A stretch of 64,000 nucleotides of DNA from Bacillus cereus group sp. RP43 (GTDB lineage Bacteria; Bacillota; Bacilli; Bacillales; Bacillaceae_G), in assembly GCF_040459645.1 (NCBI RefSeq), contig NZ_JARVHQ010000001.1, positions 682,001-746,000 of the forward strand, written 5' to 3'. A program made the translations under genes and the position numbers. This document shows positions 34,760 through 43,834 of the stretch, one piece after another (positions within the stretch are counted from its first letter, which is position 1; every line of letters starts with the position of its first letter). Under the pieces are notes generated by a model that saw nothing but the letters and a program-made list of their open reading frames with translations, made no database searches and was not told where the DNA came from.

Positions 34760-36049
34760 ATGGTAGAAAAACGAATCCCGATTCAAGTTGCTGAGGCAGT
34801 AGAGCGGGTTATGAAATACGCTAAGCATGGTGAAGTAGAAGAAGTTTCTATTACAGAAAGTTACGGGAGGATTCTTGGAGAGGATGTTGTCTCAGATCAC
34901 GATGTTCCTCACTTTGATCGTTCTCCTTACGATGGTTTCGCAATTCGAGCAGAAGATACGAAGGAAGCGAGTCAAGAGCAGCCGGTTGAATTTGAAGTAA
35001 TAGGAGAGATCGGAGCAGGGTTTGTTTTTACAGAAGAAGTAGGGGCTTTTCAGGCGGTTCGTATTATGACAGGAGCAGCTATCCCAGAAGATTGCAATGC
35101 AGTCGTAATGCTAGAGTTGACGGAAGGGTTCGAGAAGAACGAAAGTACATATATGAAGTTGAAACGCTCTTTCCAAAATGGTGACAATGTGTCATTTAAA
35201 GGAGAAGATATAAAACAAAATCAAGTCCTTGTTAACAAAGGTGTTGTAATCAATCCAGGTGTTGCCGCACTGTTAGCAACGTTTGGATATAGCACTGTGA
35301 AAGTTGTAAAACAGCCTGTTGTCGGTATTGTAACGACAGGCAGCGAATTACTTGAAGTGCATGAGCCGCTTGAGCCAGGCAAAATTAGAAATAGTAACTC
35401 TTATATGATTGCCGCTCAAATTATGAAAGTTGGCGGAAAAGTGCGTCACTATGGACAACTTGCCGATGAGTTAGACACATGTTTTACAGCCGTTAAATCA
35501 GCGATGGATGAGGTTGATATTTTAATTACAACGGGCGGTGTTTCAGTAGGGGATTACGACTATTTACCAGCTATTTATGAAAGGTTACAGGCGAATGTAC
35601 TCTTTAATAAAATAGCGATGAGACCCGGAAGTGTAACGACAGTAGCTGAAGTTGATGGAAAGTTACTTTTCGGTTTATCAGGTAATCCATCAGCTTGTTA
35701 TGTAGGTTTCGAATTATTAGTGCATCCAATTATAAAAACGTATTTGCATGCGAAGGATCCTCACGCATATAGAGCTGATGCTATTTTGCAAAAAGATTTT
35801 CCGAAACCAAATCCGTTTACTCGTTTTGTAAGAGCGAAAGCGAGCATTGTTAATGGGGCACTACAAGCGGCGCCAGTTGGTTTAGATAAATCGAGTGCGG
35901 TCTCTTCACTTGCGGATGCAAATGCTTTTATTGTGCTGCCTGGAGGGACGAGAGGGTTTGAAGCAGGAATGAAAGTATCTGTATTATTGTTAGAATGCTC
36001 TGAGGGAAGTGATTGGCCGTGGGCAAAGCCTCTTCAATCTTACAAATAG
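34760..36049 (+). CDS. moeA: Molybdopterin molybdotransferase MoeA
   Basis: This 429-residue protein has the MoeA domain order. The N-terminal region with DVPHFDRSPYDGFAIRAED is followed by RIMTGAAIPEDCNAVV, the MPT-binding domain with TTGSELLE and TTGGVSVGDYDY, and then GLSGNPSACYVGFELL and a C-terminal beta-barrel. It inserts molybdate into adenylated molybdopterin. It heads the four-gene unit moeA-mobB-moaE-moaD, divergent from moaC. The 3' end overlaps mobB by 37 bases. Confidence 0.96.
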   Translation: MVEKRIPIQVAEAVERVMKYAKHGEVEEVSITESYGRILGEDVVSDHDVPHFDRSPYDGFAIRAEDTKEASQEQPVEFEVIGEIGAGFVFTEEVGAFQAVRIMTGAAIPEDCNAVVMLELTEGFEKNESTYMKLKRSFQNGDNVSFKGEDIKQNQVLVNKGVVINPGVAALLATFGYSTVKVVKQPVVGIVTTGSELLEVHEPLEPGKIRNSNSYMIAAQIMKVGGKVRHYGQLADELDTCFTAVKSAMDEVDILITTGGVSVGDYDYLPAIYERLQANVLFNKIAMRPGSVTTVAEVDGKLLFGLSGNPSACYVGFELLVHPIIKTYLHAKDPHAYRADAILQKDFPKPNPFTRFVRAKASIVNGALQAAPVGLDKSSAVSSLADANAFIVLPGGTRGFEAGMKVSVLLLECSEGSDWPWAKPLQSYK

Positions 36050-36534
36050 TAGGGTATCAAAATAGCGGGAAAACAACACTTGTAGAGAAAATGGTACATG
36101 CATTAGCTGAAAGAGAAATGAAGGTTGCTACAATTAAACATCATGGTCATGGGGGCTTTCCTGAAGTAGCGCAAAAAGATAGTGAAAGACACCGAAAAGC
36201 TGGTGCTGTAGTAAGTAGTGTAGAAGGCGCTGGATTACTATCTCTGTCCTCTTTACGAGATGAATGGTCCTTGCAAGAAATTATCCGCTTGTACGAATTT
36301 TTTGAAGTGGATACGATTTTAATAGAGGGCTATAAAGCTGAGGAATATCCAAAAATAGTGTTACTTCGTTCTGCGGAAGACGCTGAACTTTTACATAAAG
36401 TAGAAAATATAGCGGCGATTATTACGTGGTATGATGCTCCATCAAATGTACGAGAAGAATATAAAGTATTTCATATAACAGAAGAAAAGTTGTATATAGA
36501 CTGGTTTTTACAAACGGTTAGGAGTGCAAAATGA
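36013..36534 (+). CDS. mobB: Molybdopterin-guanine dinucleotide biosynthesis protein MobB
   Basis: This 173-residue P-loop GTPase has Walker A GYQNSGKTT near residues 13-21 and the VATIKHHGHGG switch-like segment. VEGAGLLS and LIEGYK are typical of MobB, the accessory protein of MGD synthesis. No mobA is visible here. Translation probably starts at TTG 36013 inside moeA, with GAGGG 6 bases upstream; GTG 36019 is an alternative. The stop overlaps the moaE ATG. Confidence 0.93.
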   Translation: MAVGKASSILQIVGYQNSGKTTLVEKMVHALAEREMKVATIKHHGHGGFPEVAQKDSERHRKAGAVVSSVEGAGLLSLSSLRDEWSLQEIIRLYEFFEVDTILIEGYKAEEYPKIVLLRSAEDAELLHKVENIAAIITWYDAPSNVREEYKVFHITEEKLYIDWFLQTVRSAK

Positions 36535-36995
36535 TAACTACATATTATGAAGTAATGGATACAGAAATCTCGATTGAAGAAGTGACAAAGAAAGTAGTTC
36601 GCCGTGAATGTGGTGCTGTCACAACATTTATCGGAACAGTTAGGGAGTTTACGAAAGGGCGTCGTACACTATACTTAGAGTATGTAGCTTATAAGACGAT
36701 GGCAGAAAAGATGCTACAGAAAATTGGATCAGAAGTGAAGGAGAAGTGGCCCGGTACACATGTTGCGATTACGCATCGCATCGGCACGCTGCGAATTTCT
36801 GATATAGCGGTTGTTGTTGCTGTGTCAACGCCTCATCGCAAAGAGGCTTATGAAGCGAATGAATATATTATGGAGCGTATTAAGCAAATTGTTCCGATTT
36901 GGAAAAAGGAGTTTTGGGAAGATGGTGACTCATGGATTGGTGATCAATTAGAAAAAACACCATATCCAGCAGGAGAGCCTGGGAAGGAGTTATAA
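36531..36995 (+). CDS. moaE: Molybdopterin synthase large subunit MoaE
   Basis: This 154-residue MoaE has GAVTTFIGTVREFTKGR (about 27-43) and LEYVAYKTMAEKML. The VAITHRIGTL segment and the C-terminal PIWKKEFWEDGDSWIG carry the active-site lysine. It transfers sulfur from MoaD thiocarboxylate to cPMP to make molybdopterin. Its ATG overlaps the mobB stop (ATGA), and moaD follows 2 bases later. Confidence 0.97.
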   Translation: MITTYYEVMDTEISIEEVTKKVVRRECGAVTTFIGTVREFTKGRRTLYLEYVAYKTMAEKMLQKIGSEVKEKWPGTHVAITHRIGTLRISDIAVVVAVSTPHRKEAYEANEYIMERIKQIVPIWKKEFWEDGDSWIGDQLEKTPYPAGEPGKEL

Positions 36996-36997
36996 AT

Positions 36998-37231
36998 ATG
37001 ATTCGAGTATTGTTATTTGCGAACTTGCAAGAAGAAGCAGGAACGAGTGAATTACAAATGGAGAAAGAAAATATTACTGTTGCAGAGTTAAAAGATATTG
37101 TTGCGAAAGAATATAATGTACCAGTGTCAGCGCCAATTATGGTTGCGATTAATGAAGAGTACGCAAATGAAGATGATACGATACAATCTGGTGATGTAGT
37201 TGCATTAATACCACCAGTGAGTGGTGGTTAA
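36998..37231 (+). CDS. moaD: Molybdopterin synthase sulfur carrier MoaD
   Basis: This 77-residue ubiquitin-like beta-grasp protein ends in PPVSGG, whose C-terminal Gly-Gly is adenylated by MoeB and thiocarboxylated. It pairs with MoaE, encoded 2 bases upstream. AAGGAG lies 7 bases before the ATG. It is the last gene of the operon and is followed by a strong terminator. Confidence 0.96.
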   Translation: MIRVLLFANLQEEAGTSELQMEKENITVAELKDIVAKEYNVPVSAPIMVAINEEYANEDDTIQSGDVVALIPPVSGG

Positions 37232-37248
37232 TATTGGATTTGTGCTAT

Positions 37249-37287
37249 AAAAAACGACTTTCCTATATAGGGAAAGTCGTTTTTTTA
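37249..37287 (+). terminator. Terminator of the moeA-mobB-moaE-moaD operon
   Basis: A perfect 10-bp stem ACGACTTTCC/GGAAAGTCGT with a 7-nt loop is preceded by A's and followed by seven T's. Confidence 0.93.
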
Positions 37288-37330
37288 TGGCATTTTGGAG
37301 AACACTATCTTATAGGAAAAGGAGGAAGTT

Positions 37331-37753
37331 ATGAAAAAGATATGTGTAATTATTTCAATGATATGTTCTGTTTTTTTCTTTTCTCCAAGCAATTCTTTGG
37401 CAAAAGAATCGACGGAACAGCTTTTAGAAAGTGCGTTGCTGAATCGATATTACTCGGTTATAAGGCAAGTGACAGAAGATCAACATGAATGTGAATCCGT
37501 TACAAACATAAAGCGCATTGGGAAGAAAGATGAGTTTATTCCTAAATTTGCAGTTACGCTACAATTTCTTACATTTCAAGGGGCGCATAATCCACCGAAT
37601 GATAAAGTTACACTTACTTTGGAAGATAATTTAGATCACGTAAAGATAAAGAAAGTGGAGCGAGAAAAGAATGTTTCTGGTGCTATTGCAGAAAAGGTTT
37701 GCGCACGAAAAAACGAAAAAATAAAAGCTCATTCTAATGATTTAGAGCGATAA
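37331..37753 (+). CDS. Secreted DUF3888 family protein
   Basis: This 140-residue protein has a cleavable signal peptide (MKKICVIISMICSVFFF..., likely cut after SLAKA-type SNSLA-K near residue 24). A mature domain with conserved LLNRYY...I segments matches the DUF3888 family of small secreted Bacillus proteins. Two cysteines (CESV and VCARK) could form a disulfide. Function is unknown. AAAGGAGG lies 6 bases upstream. It stands alone between the Moco and glcU-gdh operons. Confidence 0.75.
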   Translation: MKKICVIISMICSVFFFSPSNSLAKESTEQLLESALLNRYYSVIRQVTEDQHECESVTNIKRIGKKDEFIPKFAVTLQFLTFQGAHNPPNDKVTLTLEDNLDHVKIKKVEREKNVSGAIAEKVCARKNEKIKAHSNDLER

Positions 37754-37786
37754 CCTATGACATTTTGTAGAGAAAGGTAATGAGCG

Positions 37787-39443
<1,657 letters not shown>

Positions 39444-39446
39444 TAT

Positions 39447-39482
39447 GAAAAGGCCAAAGAGATAAATCTCTTTGGCCTTTTT
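39447..39482 (+). terminator. Terminator after gdh
   Basis: A long perfect stem AAAGGCCAAAGAGA/TCTCTTTGGCCTTT with a 4-nt loop is followed by T's. Confidence 0.93.
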
Positions 39483-39487
39483 AAGCA

Positions 39488-39515
39488 AAAAAAAATAGCG
39501 GTCAGCTATTTTTAA
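39488..39515 (-). terminator. Terminator after the CarD-like gene
   Basis: On the reverse strand AAATAGC/GCTATTT with a 5-nt loop is followed by a T-rich run. It begins just past the gene's stop. Confidence 0.85.
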
Positions 39516-39517
39516 AA

Positions 39518-39997
39518 TTAATGATTGATTGTATCTTGAAGAAATTCTGTTGCTTGATGTTCTGAAACATTCTGTACGAGCGCAACTTCGCTAATAACCA
39601 TTTTGCGCGCATTATCTAGCATTTGTTTTTCGCTCGCATTTAATGCTCTTTCTTTATTGCGACGAAGTAAATCACGAACAACTTCTGCACTATCTTGAAG
39701 ATTGCCGTTCTTCATTTTTTCCATATTCATTGTATATCTTTGTTTCCAGGAAAGTGAGGGGTCTGATTCCCCATGATGAAATTCAAGAAGTATACCATCT
39801 AACGTACCTTTATCGACGATATAACGTATACCTGATTTTTGTAATTGATCCATCGGAAGCATTACTTGCATATCTTTACTAAGGATGCGTATCACACAAT
39901 ATTGACGCGAAGTACCTAATATTTCTTTCTCCTCAATCGCTTCGACGATCCCTGCACCGTGCATTGGATAAACGATTTTATCACCAATTTGAAACAA
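39518..39997 (-). CDS. CarD/CdnL-type RNA-polymerase-binding regulator (YdeB-like)
   Basis: This 159-residue protein has an N-terminal Tudor-like RNA-polymerase interaction domain (FQIGDKIVYPMHGAGIVEAIE, residues 2-22 on) and a helical C-terminal domain (about 75-159). CarD/CdnL proteins bind RNAP beta and stabilise open complexes at selected promoters. The start is set at TTG 39997 because GGAGGTG lies 6 bases upstream; the in-frame ATG 40012 is inside that ribosome site. Promoter-like elements lie at 40067-40096. It is monocistronic. Confidence 0.88.
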   Translation of the reverse strand: MFQIGDKIVYPMHGAGIVEAIEEKEILGTSRQYCVIRILSKDMQVMLPMDQLQKSGIRYIVDKGTLDGILLEFHHGESDPSLSWKQRYTMNMEKMKNGNLQDSAEVVRDLLRRNKERALNASEKQMLDNARKMVISEVALVQNVSEHQATEFLQDTINH

Positions 39998-40066
39998 ATC
40001 ATCCACCTCCATATGTGGTAACCATCTTTAATGATAACACACTTAGATAAAAATGTCAAATTTTAT

Positions 40067-40096
40067 ATAATACCACATTGAATACATTCGAGTCAA
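40067..40096 (-). promoter_or_regulatory. Sigma-A-like promoter of the CarD-like gene
   Basis: On the reverse strand TTGACT (40096-40091) and TATTAT (40072-40067) are separated by 18 bases, about 70 bases upstream of the start codon. Confidence 0.55.
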
Positions 40097-40193
40097 TATG
40101 GTAAAGGTCTTTTTTTTTATGTATTTTTTTGCGCTTTTATGTGAAATAAATATAGGGAACTTTTTTAGAAAAATAGTACAGGTGCAGAAAGAA

Positions 40194-40223
40194 GGCATAT
40201 CCACTTATTTTTAAGCATAAAAT
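40194..40223 (+). promoter_or_regulatory. Sigma-E-like promoter of the cse60 operon
   Basis: GGCATATC (40194-40201) and CATAAAAT (40216-40223) with a 14-base spacer fit the mother-cell sigma-E consensus (cATAtT-N14-CATAcaAT). B. subtilis cse60 is a sigma-E gene, which supports this reading. Confidence 0.6.
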
Positions 40224-40279
40224 ATAAAATCGCTAATACAATATACCTAAATCCGTTCTTTGCAAAGGAGGGAGAGAAG

Positions 40280-40516
40280 GTGGGGCGCACAATTAGAATT
40301 GATATTACAAATAAAGTTGTAGCTAAATTTAGGCCAGATTATTTGGAATTATATACGAGTAAGTTTATGATAGGTAAGTTTTATGTCTATACTGAAGATA
40401 AACAATATGTGTTAGAAGACGGATATATATATGAAGATGGAAAATTTTATCGCATCATAGATACGCACCGTGGCAATAAAAAAGCGGCGGAGGGCTGCGA
40501 TCTAGGATGGTGTTAA
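40280..40516 (+). CDS. Small protein of unknown function in the cse60 operon
   Basis: This 78-residue basic protein is mostly beta-strand-like, with repeated Tyr-rich strands (FYVYTEDKQYVLEDGYIYEDGKFYRI). It ends in a Lys/Cys tail GCDLGWC. No signal peptide or membrane helix is seen. The GTG start has GGAGGGAGA upstream. It ends one base before the cse60 ATG, so the two are translationally linked, and a sigma-E-like promoter precedes them. A sporulation role in the mother cell is inferred. Confidence 0.75.
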   Translation: MGRTIRIDITNKVVAKFRPDYLELYTSKFMIGKFYVYTEDKQYVLEDGYIYEDGKFYRIIDTHRGNKKAAEGCDLGWC

Positions 40517-40517
40517 C

Positions 40518-40700
40518 ATGATTCGTGTGAAAGTGTTTGATGAAAGTCATGAAAAAGACTTAGAAGACGCTGTAAATGTATTTTTGAAAAAAATTGATGA
40601 TGGAAATTTTGTAGATATAAAGTATCAAGTTGGTGTTTCAATTAACGATGATGAAAATCAAATTTATTGTTTTTCAGCGATGATTGTTTATAAAGCATAA
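40518..40700 (+). CDS. cse60: Sporulation protein Cse60 family
   Basis: This 60-residue protein begins MIRVKVFDESHEKDLEDAVNVFL, with IKYQVGVSI and CFSAMIVYK strands, matching the small Cse60 family made early in sporulation under sigma-E. The fold is probably alpha/beta. The molecular role is unknown. It starts 1 base after the upstream gene, and a long terminator hairpin overlaps its stop. Confidence 0.8.
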   Translation: MIRVKVFDESHEKDLEDAVNVFLKKIDDGNFVDIKYQVGVSINDDENQIYCFSAMIVYKA

Positions 40701-40735
40701 AAAAGAGCTAGGGAGCCAGCTCTTTTTTATGCTTT
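40692..40735. terminator. Long bidirectional terminator after cse60
   Basis: An 18-bp perfect stem (GCATAAAAAAGAGCT arm plus AAA/TTT extension) with an 8-nt loop lies between cse60 and a convergent gene and serves both. Confidence 0.92.
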
Positions 40736-40961
40736 ATGTTGAGACAACATGTGTCGGTAAAATATTCATAATAGATTGTGTTGTGCCTGTTTTCTTTTCC
40801 GTTAAAAGAACTTCTCCTGTTTCATGCTCCTGAGCATCAGTGCACATACCGAGGTGATAACGATCACCTAAAAATGGATCAATATAAAAACCGTTTTTGA
40901 ATACTTTATCATTCGGATGTTTTTCATGGTGAATTTCAGAACAGTTAATGCAATAGAACAT
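40734..40961 (-). CDS. Small Cys/His protein (possibly DUF3973)
   Basis: This 75-residue protein has an N-terminal MFYCINCSEIHHEKHP with CxxC and HH, and a later GMCTDA cysteine, suggesting a small zinc-ribbon-like site. The second half is unstructured in appearance. The N-terminal block resembles short DUF3973 proteins of bacilli, but I am unsure. GGGG lies 8 bases before the ATG. A large hairpin lies 37 bases upstream (40998-41058). Confidence 0.65.
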   Translation of the reverse strand: MFYCINCSEIHHEKHPNDKVFKNGFYIDPFLGDRYHLGMCTDAQEHETGEVLLTEKKTGTTQSIMNILPTHVVST

Positions 40962-40997
40962 AGCTTACATCCCCTTTTTATTTTTGTTTGAAAAAGT

Positions 40998-41058
40998 GAG
41001 TCGGTAGTCATTTCGCTCCTAAGGAAATGTTGAGGAGAAGAGAAATAACTACCTACTC
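40998..41058 (-). promoter_or_regulatory. 61-nt composite hairpin upstream of the Cys/His protein gene
   Basis: Seventeen-base arms (GAGTCGGTAGTCATTTC and its partner, two mismatches) enclose an inner CTCCT/AGGAG stem. On the reverse strand it is followed by CACTTTTTC, a weak U tract, and then the start of the gene at 40961. It could be a leader attenuator, a terminator of an unseen small RNA, or a structured RNA. Confidence 0.5.
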
Positions 41059-41263
41059 AAATGGTGGGCATATTCCTTCTGATTTTTTATATCTCACGTA
41101 TTGTCCCTGAGGGAAGGAGGAGAGACACAGTACGCATGATATAAGTAAGGCGCTTCTTTCAATATGAATGATGGAGTTTCATGTTGAGAGAAGTTTTTAT
41201 TTTTTATTGCCTTTGTGAGTATATTATGAGGGAATGCTGAGAGGGTGTTTGTCCTGTTGAAAA
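41059..41263. other. Non-coding gap, nothing recognised
   Basis: This is part of a roughly 420-base gap between the Cys/His gene and the SRPBCC gene. It contains no reading frame with a convincing ribosome site and no repeat shared with the rest of the window. Confidence 0.5.
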
Positions 41264-41355
41264 AATGTTGAGAATTTCTCAACATTGAACATAGCCTTCC
41301 TTGACATATAACCAAATGGTGTTATATTATCAAAAATGAAACTAAAAGGTGTTAT
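41264..41355 (+). promoter_or_regulatory. Promoter and probable operators of the SRPBCC-ArsR pair
   Basis: TTGACA (41301-41306) and TATATT (41323-41328) form a sigma-A-like promoter with a 16-base spacer. An 11-bp inverted repeat AATGTTGAGAA/TTCTCAACATT (41264-41286) lies upstream. GGTGTTAT occurs at 41318-41325, overlapping the -10, and again at 41348-41355, exactly 30 bases later. The latter pair is a good candidate for binding by the HTH protein of the operon. Confidence 0.6.
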
Positions 41356-41382
41356 TTTTACGCCGAATAAAGGAGAATTAAA

Positions 41383-41814
41383 ATGGAACAACAAAATACA
41401 TTAAATGATATTAAACAAACAATTGTTTTTAACGCGTCTATTCAAAAAGTATGGAATGTAGTATCAACTGCAGAAGGAATTGCTTCATGGTTTATGCCAA
41501 ATGATTTTGAATTAGAGGTAGGACATGAGTTTCATGTGCAATCGCCATTTGGGCCATCACCATGTAAAGTGTTAGAAATTGATGAGCCAAACCATTTATC
41601 ATTCTCATGGGACACAGATGGATGGATTGTTTCATTTAATTTGAAAGACCTAGGAGATAATAAAACAGAATTTACGTTAATTCACGGCGGCTGGAAACAT
41701 CCTGATGAAATTCTTCCGAAAGCGAATGCGAAGAGCTCTATTATTCACGATAGAATGAATGGCGGATGGGTAGCGATTGTAAATGAAAAACTGAAAAAGG
41801 TTGTTGAAGGTTAA
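41383..41814 (+). CDS. SRPBCC/AHSA1-domain protein
   Basis: This 143-residue single-domain START-like protein has [23 protein letters not shown] at the N-terminal helix and the FTLIHGGW strand of the AHSA1 family. Such domains form a deep hydrophobic pocket for small ligands. Many in bacilli are paired with an ArsR repressor, as here: the repressor's ATG follows this stop directly. The ligand is unknown. AAAGGAG lies 8 bases before the ATG. Confidence 0.87.
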   Translation: MEQQNTLNDIKQTIVFNASIQKVWNVVSTAEGIASWFMPNDFELEVGHEFHVQSPFGPSPCKVLEIDEPNHLSFSWDTDGWIVSFNLKDLGDNKTEFTLIHGGWKHPDEILPKANAKSSIIHDRMNGGWVAIVNEKLKKVVEG

Positions 41815-42138
41815 ATGTCTTCGTCAGCAGCGAAATATGATGTATTTCAAGCCATTGCTGATCCAACCCGCCGAGAAGTATTACGGTTATTAAGTGATAA
41901 AGAGTTACCCATTTCAAAAATAACGGATCATTTTCCGATGAGTCGTACTGCAGTTGTAAAGCACCTTCATATTCTTTCAGAAGCGAATTTAGTGAGTGGA
42001 AGAAAGAGTGGAAGAGAGAAGATATATCGTTTGCAACCAGAGCCGTTAGAAGAATTACAGCAGTGGCTCTCATATTATGAACGATTTTGGGATAATAAAT
42101 TGTCCATGCTTAAACATATTGTGGAGAATGAGGAATAG
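41815..42138 (+). CDS. ArsR-family HTH regulator
   Basis: This 107-residue winged-helix regulator has FQAIADPTRREVLRLLSDKELPISKI and the recognition helix MSRTAVVKHLHILSEANLV (about 41-59). No cysteine-based metal site is visible, so it belongs to the non-metal ArsR branch usually paired with SRPBCC proteins. It starts at the base after the SRPBCC stop, so expression is coupled. It probably represses its own operon through the direct repeats upstream. Confidence 0.9.
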   Translation: MSSSAAKYDVFQAIADPTRREVLRLLSDKELPISKITDHFPMSRTAVVKHLHILSEANLVSGRKSGREKIYRLQPEPLEELQQWLSYYERFWDNKLSMLKHIVENEE

Positions 42139-42143
42139 AGTAT

Positions 42144-42178
42144 ATAAAGAGGATGACCGAAATGGTCATCCTCTTTAT
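42144..42178. terminator. Hairpin between convergent ArsR and MFS genes
   Basis: A perfect 15-bp stem ATAAAGAGGATGACC/GGTCATCCTCTTTAT with a 5-nt loop lies here. It works in either direction with T/A-rich ends. Confidence 0.85.
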
Positions 42179-43620
42179 TATTGTTCACTTGTTTGTTTAG
42201 CTGGCTTTAATAAGAGCCAAGCGATAATTAATGTGAATACCGCTAATACGAAAGTGCTCATATAAATGACGTGTACACTTGATGCTAATGCGGATTGAGA
42301 CTCGGTTACCACGTTTGCTGTAGTTCCTCCGTGTCCGCCAGAAGAAACAAGATCAAGATTTTTAATACCACGTGCGTGAATCATCGTATTGAAGATTGTT
42401 CCGAAGATTGCAGCGCCTAGTGTTTGACTAAATGTATTAATAAATGTGTTTAAACCAACTGCCGTTCCGCGTGTATGAGCCGGTACAGCTGCTTGAATTG
42501 TGACCATGTAAATTGGTGTAACAAGCCCCATTCCTAAGCCGAATAATCCGACTGCAACATAAATAAGGAATGATGGTGAATCTGTTGATAATGTAAATAA
42601 TAAGAAAGTAGCAACTGATAAAATGCTAGCTCCAAGTAAAATGATTTGTTTCGTTTGTAACTTGCCAACTAAGTTACCGGAGAACATAGCACCGAATGTC
42701 CACATAACAGGAATAGGCATTAAAATGAGTCCAGCTTCTGTCGCATTTTTTCCTAAAACACCTTGGCTCCAAATTGGAAGATACACTGTAATACTAATAA
42801 TCATTGCGCCAGCAATAAGCGTTAGTATGTTTATAGTAGATAGTGTACGGTTAGAGAAAAGTGCTAGCGGAATTAATGGTTCCGGAGATTTCTTCTCGAT
42901 GTATAAGAAAATAATGAATGAAATAGCGGCAAAGATTAATAGGCCGATAATTGAAATGTCTCCCCAGTTTTGCTTACTGCTACCTGTTAATAATGCGTAT
43001 AGCAGAGCGATTGTACTTAATGAGAAGACTGTTGCTCCAAGGTAATCGATATGTTGCTTGGCGGCAGACTTAACAGATTCCTTATAAGAAGTGGCAAACA
43101 TTAAGCAAGCGATAATTCCAAAAGGAACGTTTAAGAAGAAAATATAGCGCCAAGAAAGAGAATCAACTAAAAATCCGCCGACTAACGGCCCAATAACACC
43201 AGATACACCCCAAACGGCACTCATCCAGCCTTGTGCTTTCGCGCGGTCTTTCGCTTCACTATATAGGTCTCCAATAATCGTCATTGTGATCGGCATAACA
43301 GCCCCAGCCCCTATACCTTGAAGAGCACGGAAGAAGATTAATTGTTCCATTGATGTAACGACTCCGCAAAGTGCAGAACCGATTAAGAAGATTGTTGCTC
43401 CGATGAGCAGAACTTTTTTACGGCCGAATAAATCAGCTAGCTTTCCGTATATTGGAGTCGAAACAGCTGTTGCAAGCATATAGATTGCATATACCCAACT
43501 AACAAGTTCGACGCCTGACAAATCACTCGTTATACGAGGGATCGCTGTACTAACAATCGTTCCTTCTACCGCAGAAAGAAACGTCATTAGCATTAAAGAC
43601 ATCATGACTTTTTTTCTCAT
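42178..43620 (-). CDS. DHA2-family (14-helix) MFS drug exporter
   Basis: This 480-residue exporter of the EmrB/QacA type has 14 hydrophobic helices, GKLADLFGRKKVLLIG as motif A after helix 2, and motif C VWGVSGVIGPLVGGFLVD in helix 5. It would expel drugs or dyes with protons. The start at 43620 has AAGGGG upstream; the in-frame ATG at 43656 would add 12 residues without a better site. It stands alone with no adjacent regulator on the same strand. The substrate is unknown. Confidence 0.9.
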   Translation of the reverse strand: MRKKVMMSLMLMTFLSAVEGTIVSTAIPRITSDLSGVELVSWVYAIYMLATAVSTPIYGKLADLFGRKKVLLIGATIFLIGSALCGVVTSMEQLIFFRALQGIGAGAVMPITMTIIGDLYSEAKDRAKAQGWMSAVWGVSGVIGPLVGGFLVDSLSWRYIFFLNVPFGIIACLMFATSYKESVKSAAKQHIDYLGATVFSLSTIALLYALLTGSSKQNWGDISIIGLLIFAAISFIIFLYIEKKSPEPLIPLALFSNRTLSTINILTLIAGAMIISITVYLPIWSQGVLGKNATEAGLILMPIPVMWTFGAMFSGNLVGKLQTKQIILLGASILSVATFLLFTLSTDSPSFLIYVAVGLFGLGMGLVTPIYMVTIQAAVPAHTRGTAVGLNTFINTFSQTLGAAIFGTIFNTMIHARGIKNLDLVSSGGHGGTTANVVTESQSALASSVHVIYMSTFVLAVFTLIIAWLLLKPAKQTSEQ

Positions 43621-43738
43621 TTGTTTTCCCCTTACCCTTTTTCGAATATTCAACAATATAAAATATAAAGGTACTAAGGTATATAAAGCAACAAAAAAGC
43701 AATGGGAAGTTAGGAGGAAGGGATATTTTTGAAGAAAC

Positions 43739-43775
43739 GGTCGATATATTTAAAGTATCGCCGATATAATTTCGT
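43739..43775. repeat. Partial copy of the TCGATAT short repeat
   Basis: TCGATATATTTAAAGTATCGCCGATATAATTTC resembles the right part of the elements at 10094-10167 and 49846-49890, with TATCGCC and ATAATTTC in common. Confidence 0.4.
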
Positions 43776-43800
43776 GTACTGCTTTGCTATTCCAACATAC

Positions 43801-43834
43801 CAAAAAAAGAAACAGGAAGCCCTGTTTCTTTTTT
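43801..43834 (-). terminator. Terminator after ytfP
   Basis: An AAGAAACAGG/CCTGTTTCTT stem with a 4-nt loop is flanked by A's and T's. On the reverse strand it follows the ytfP stop directly. Confidence 0.88.
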
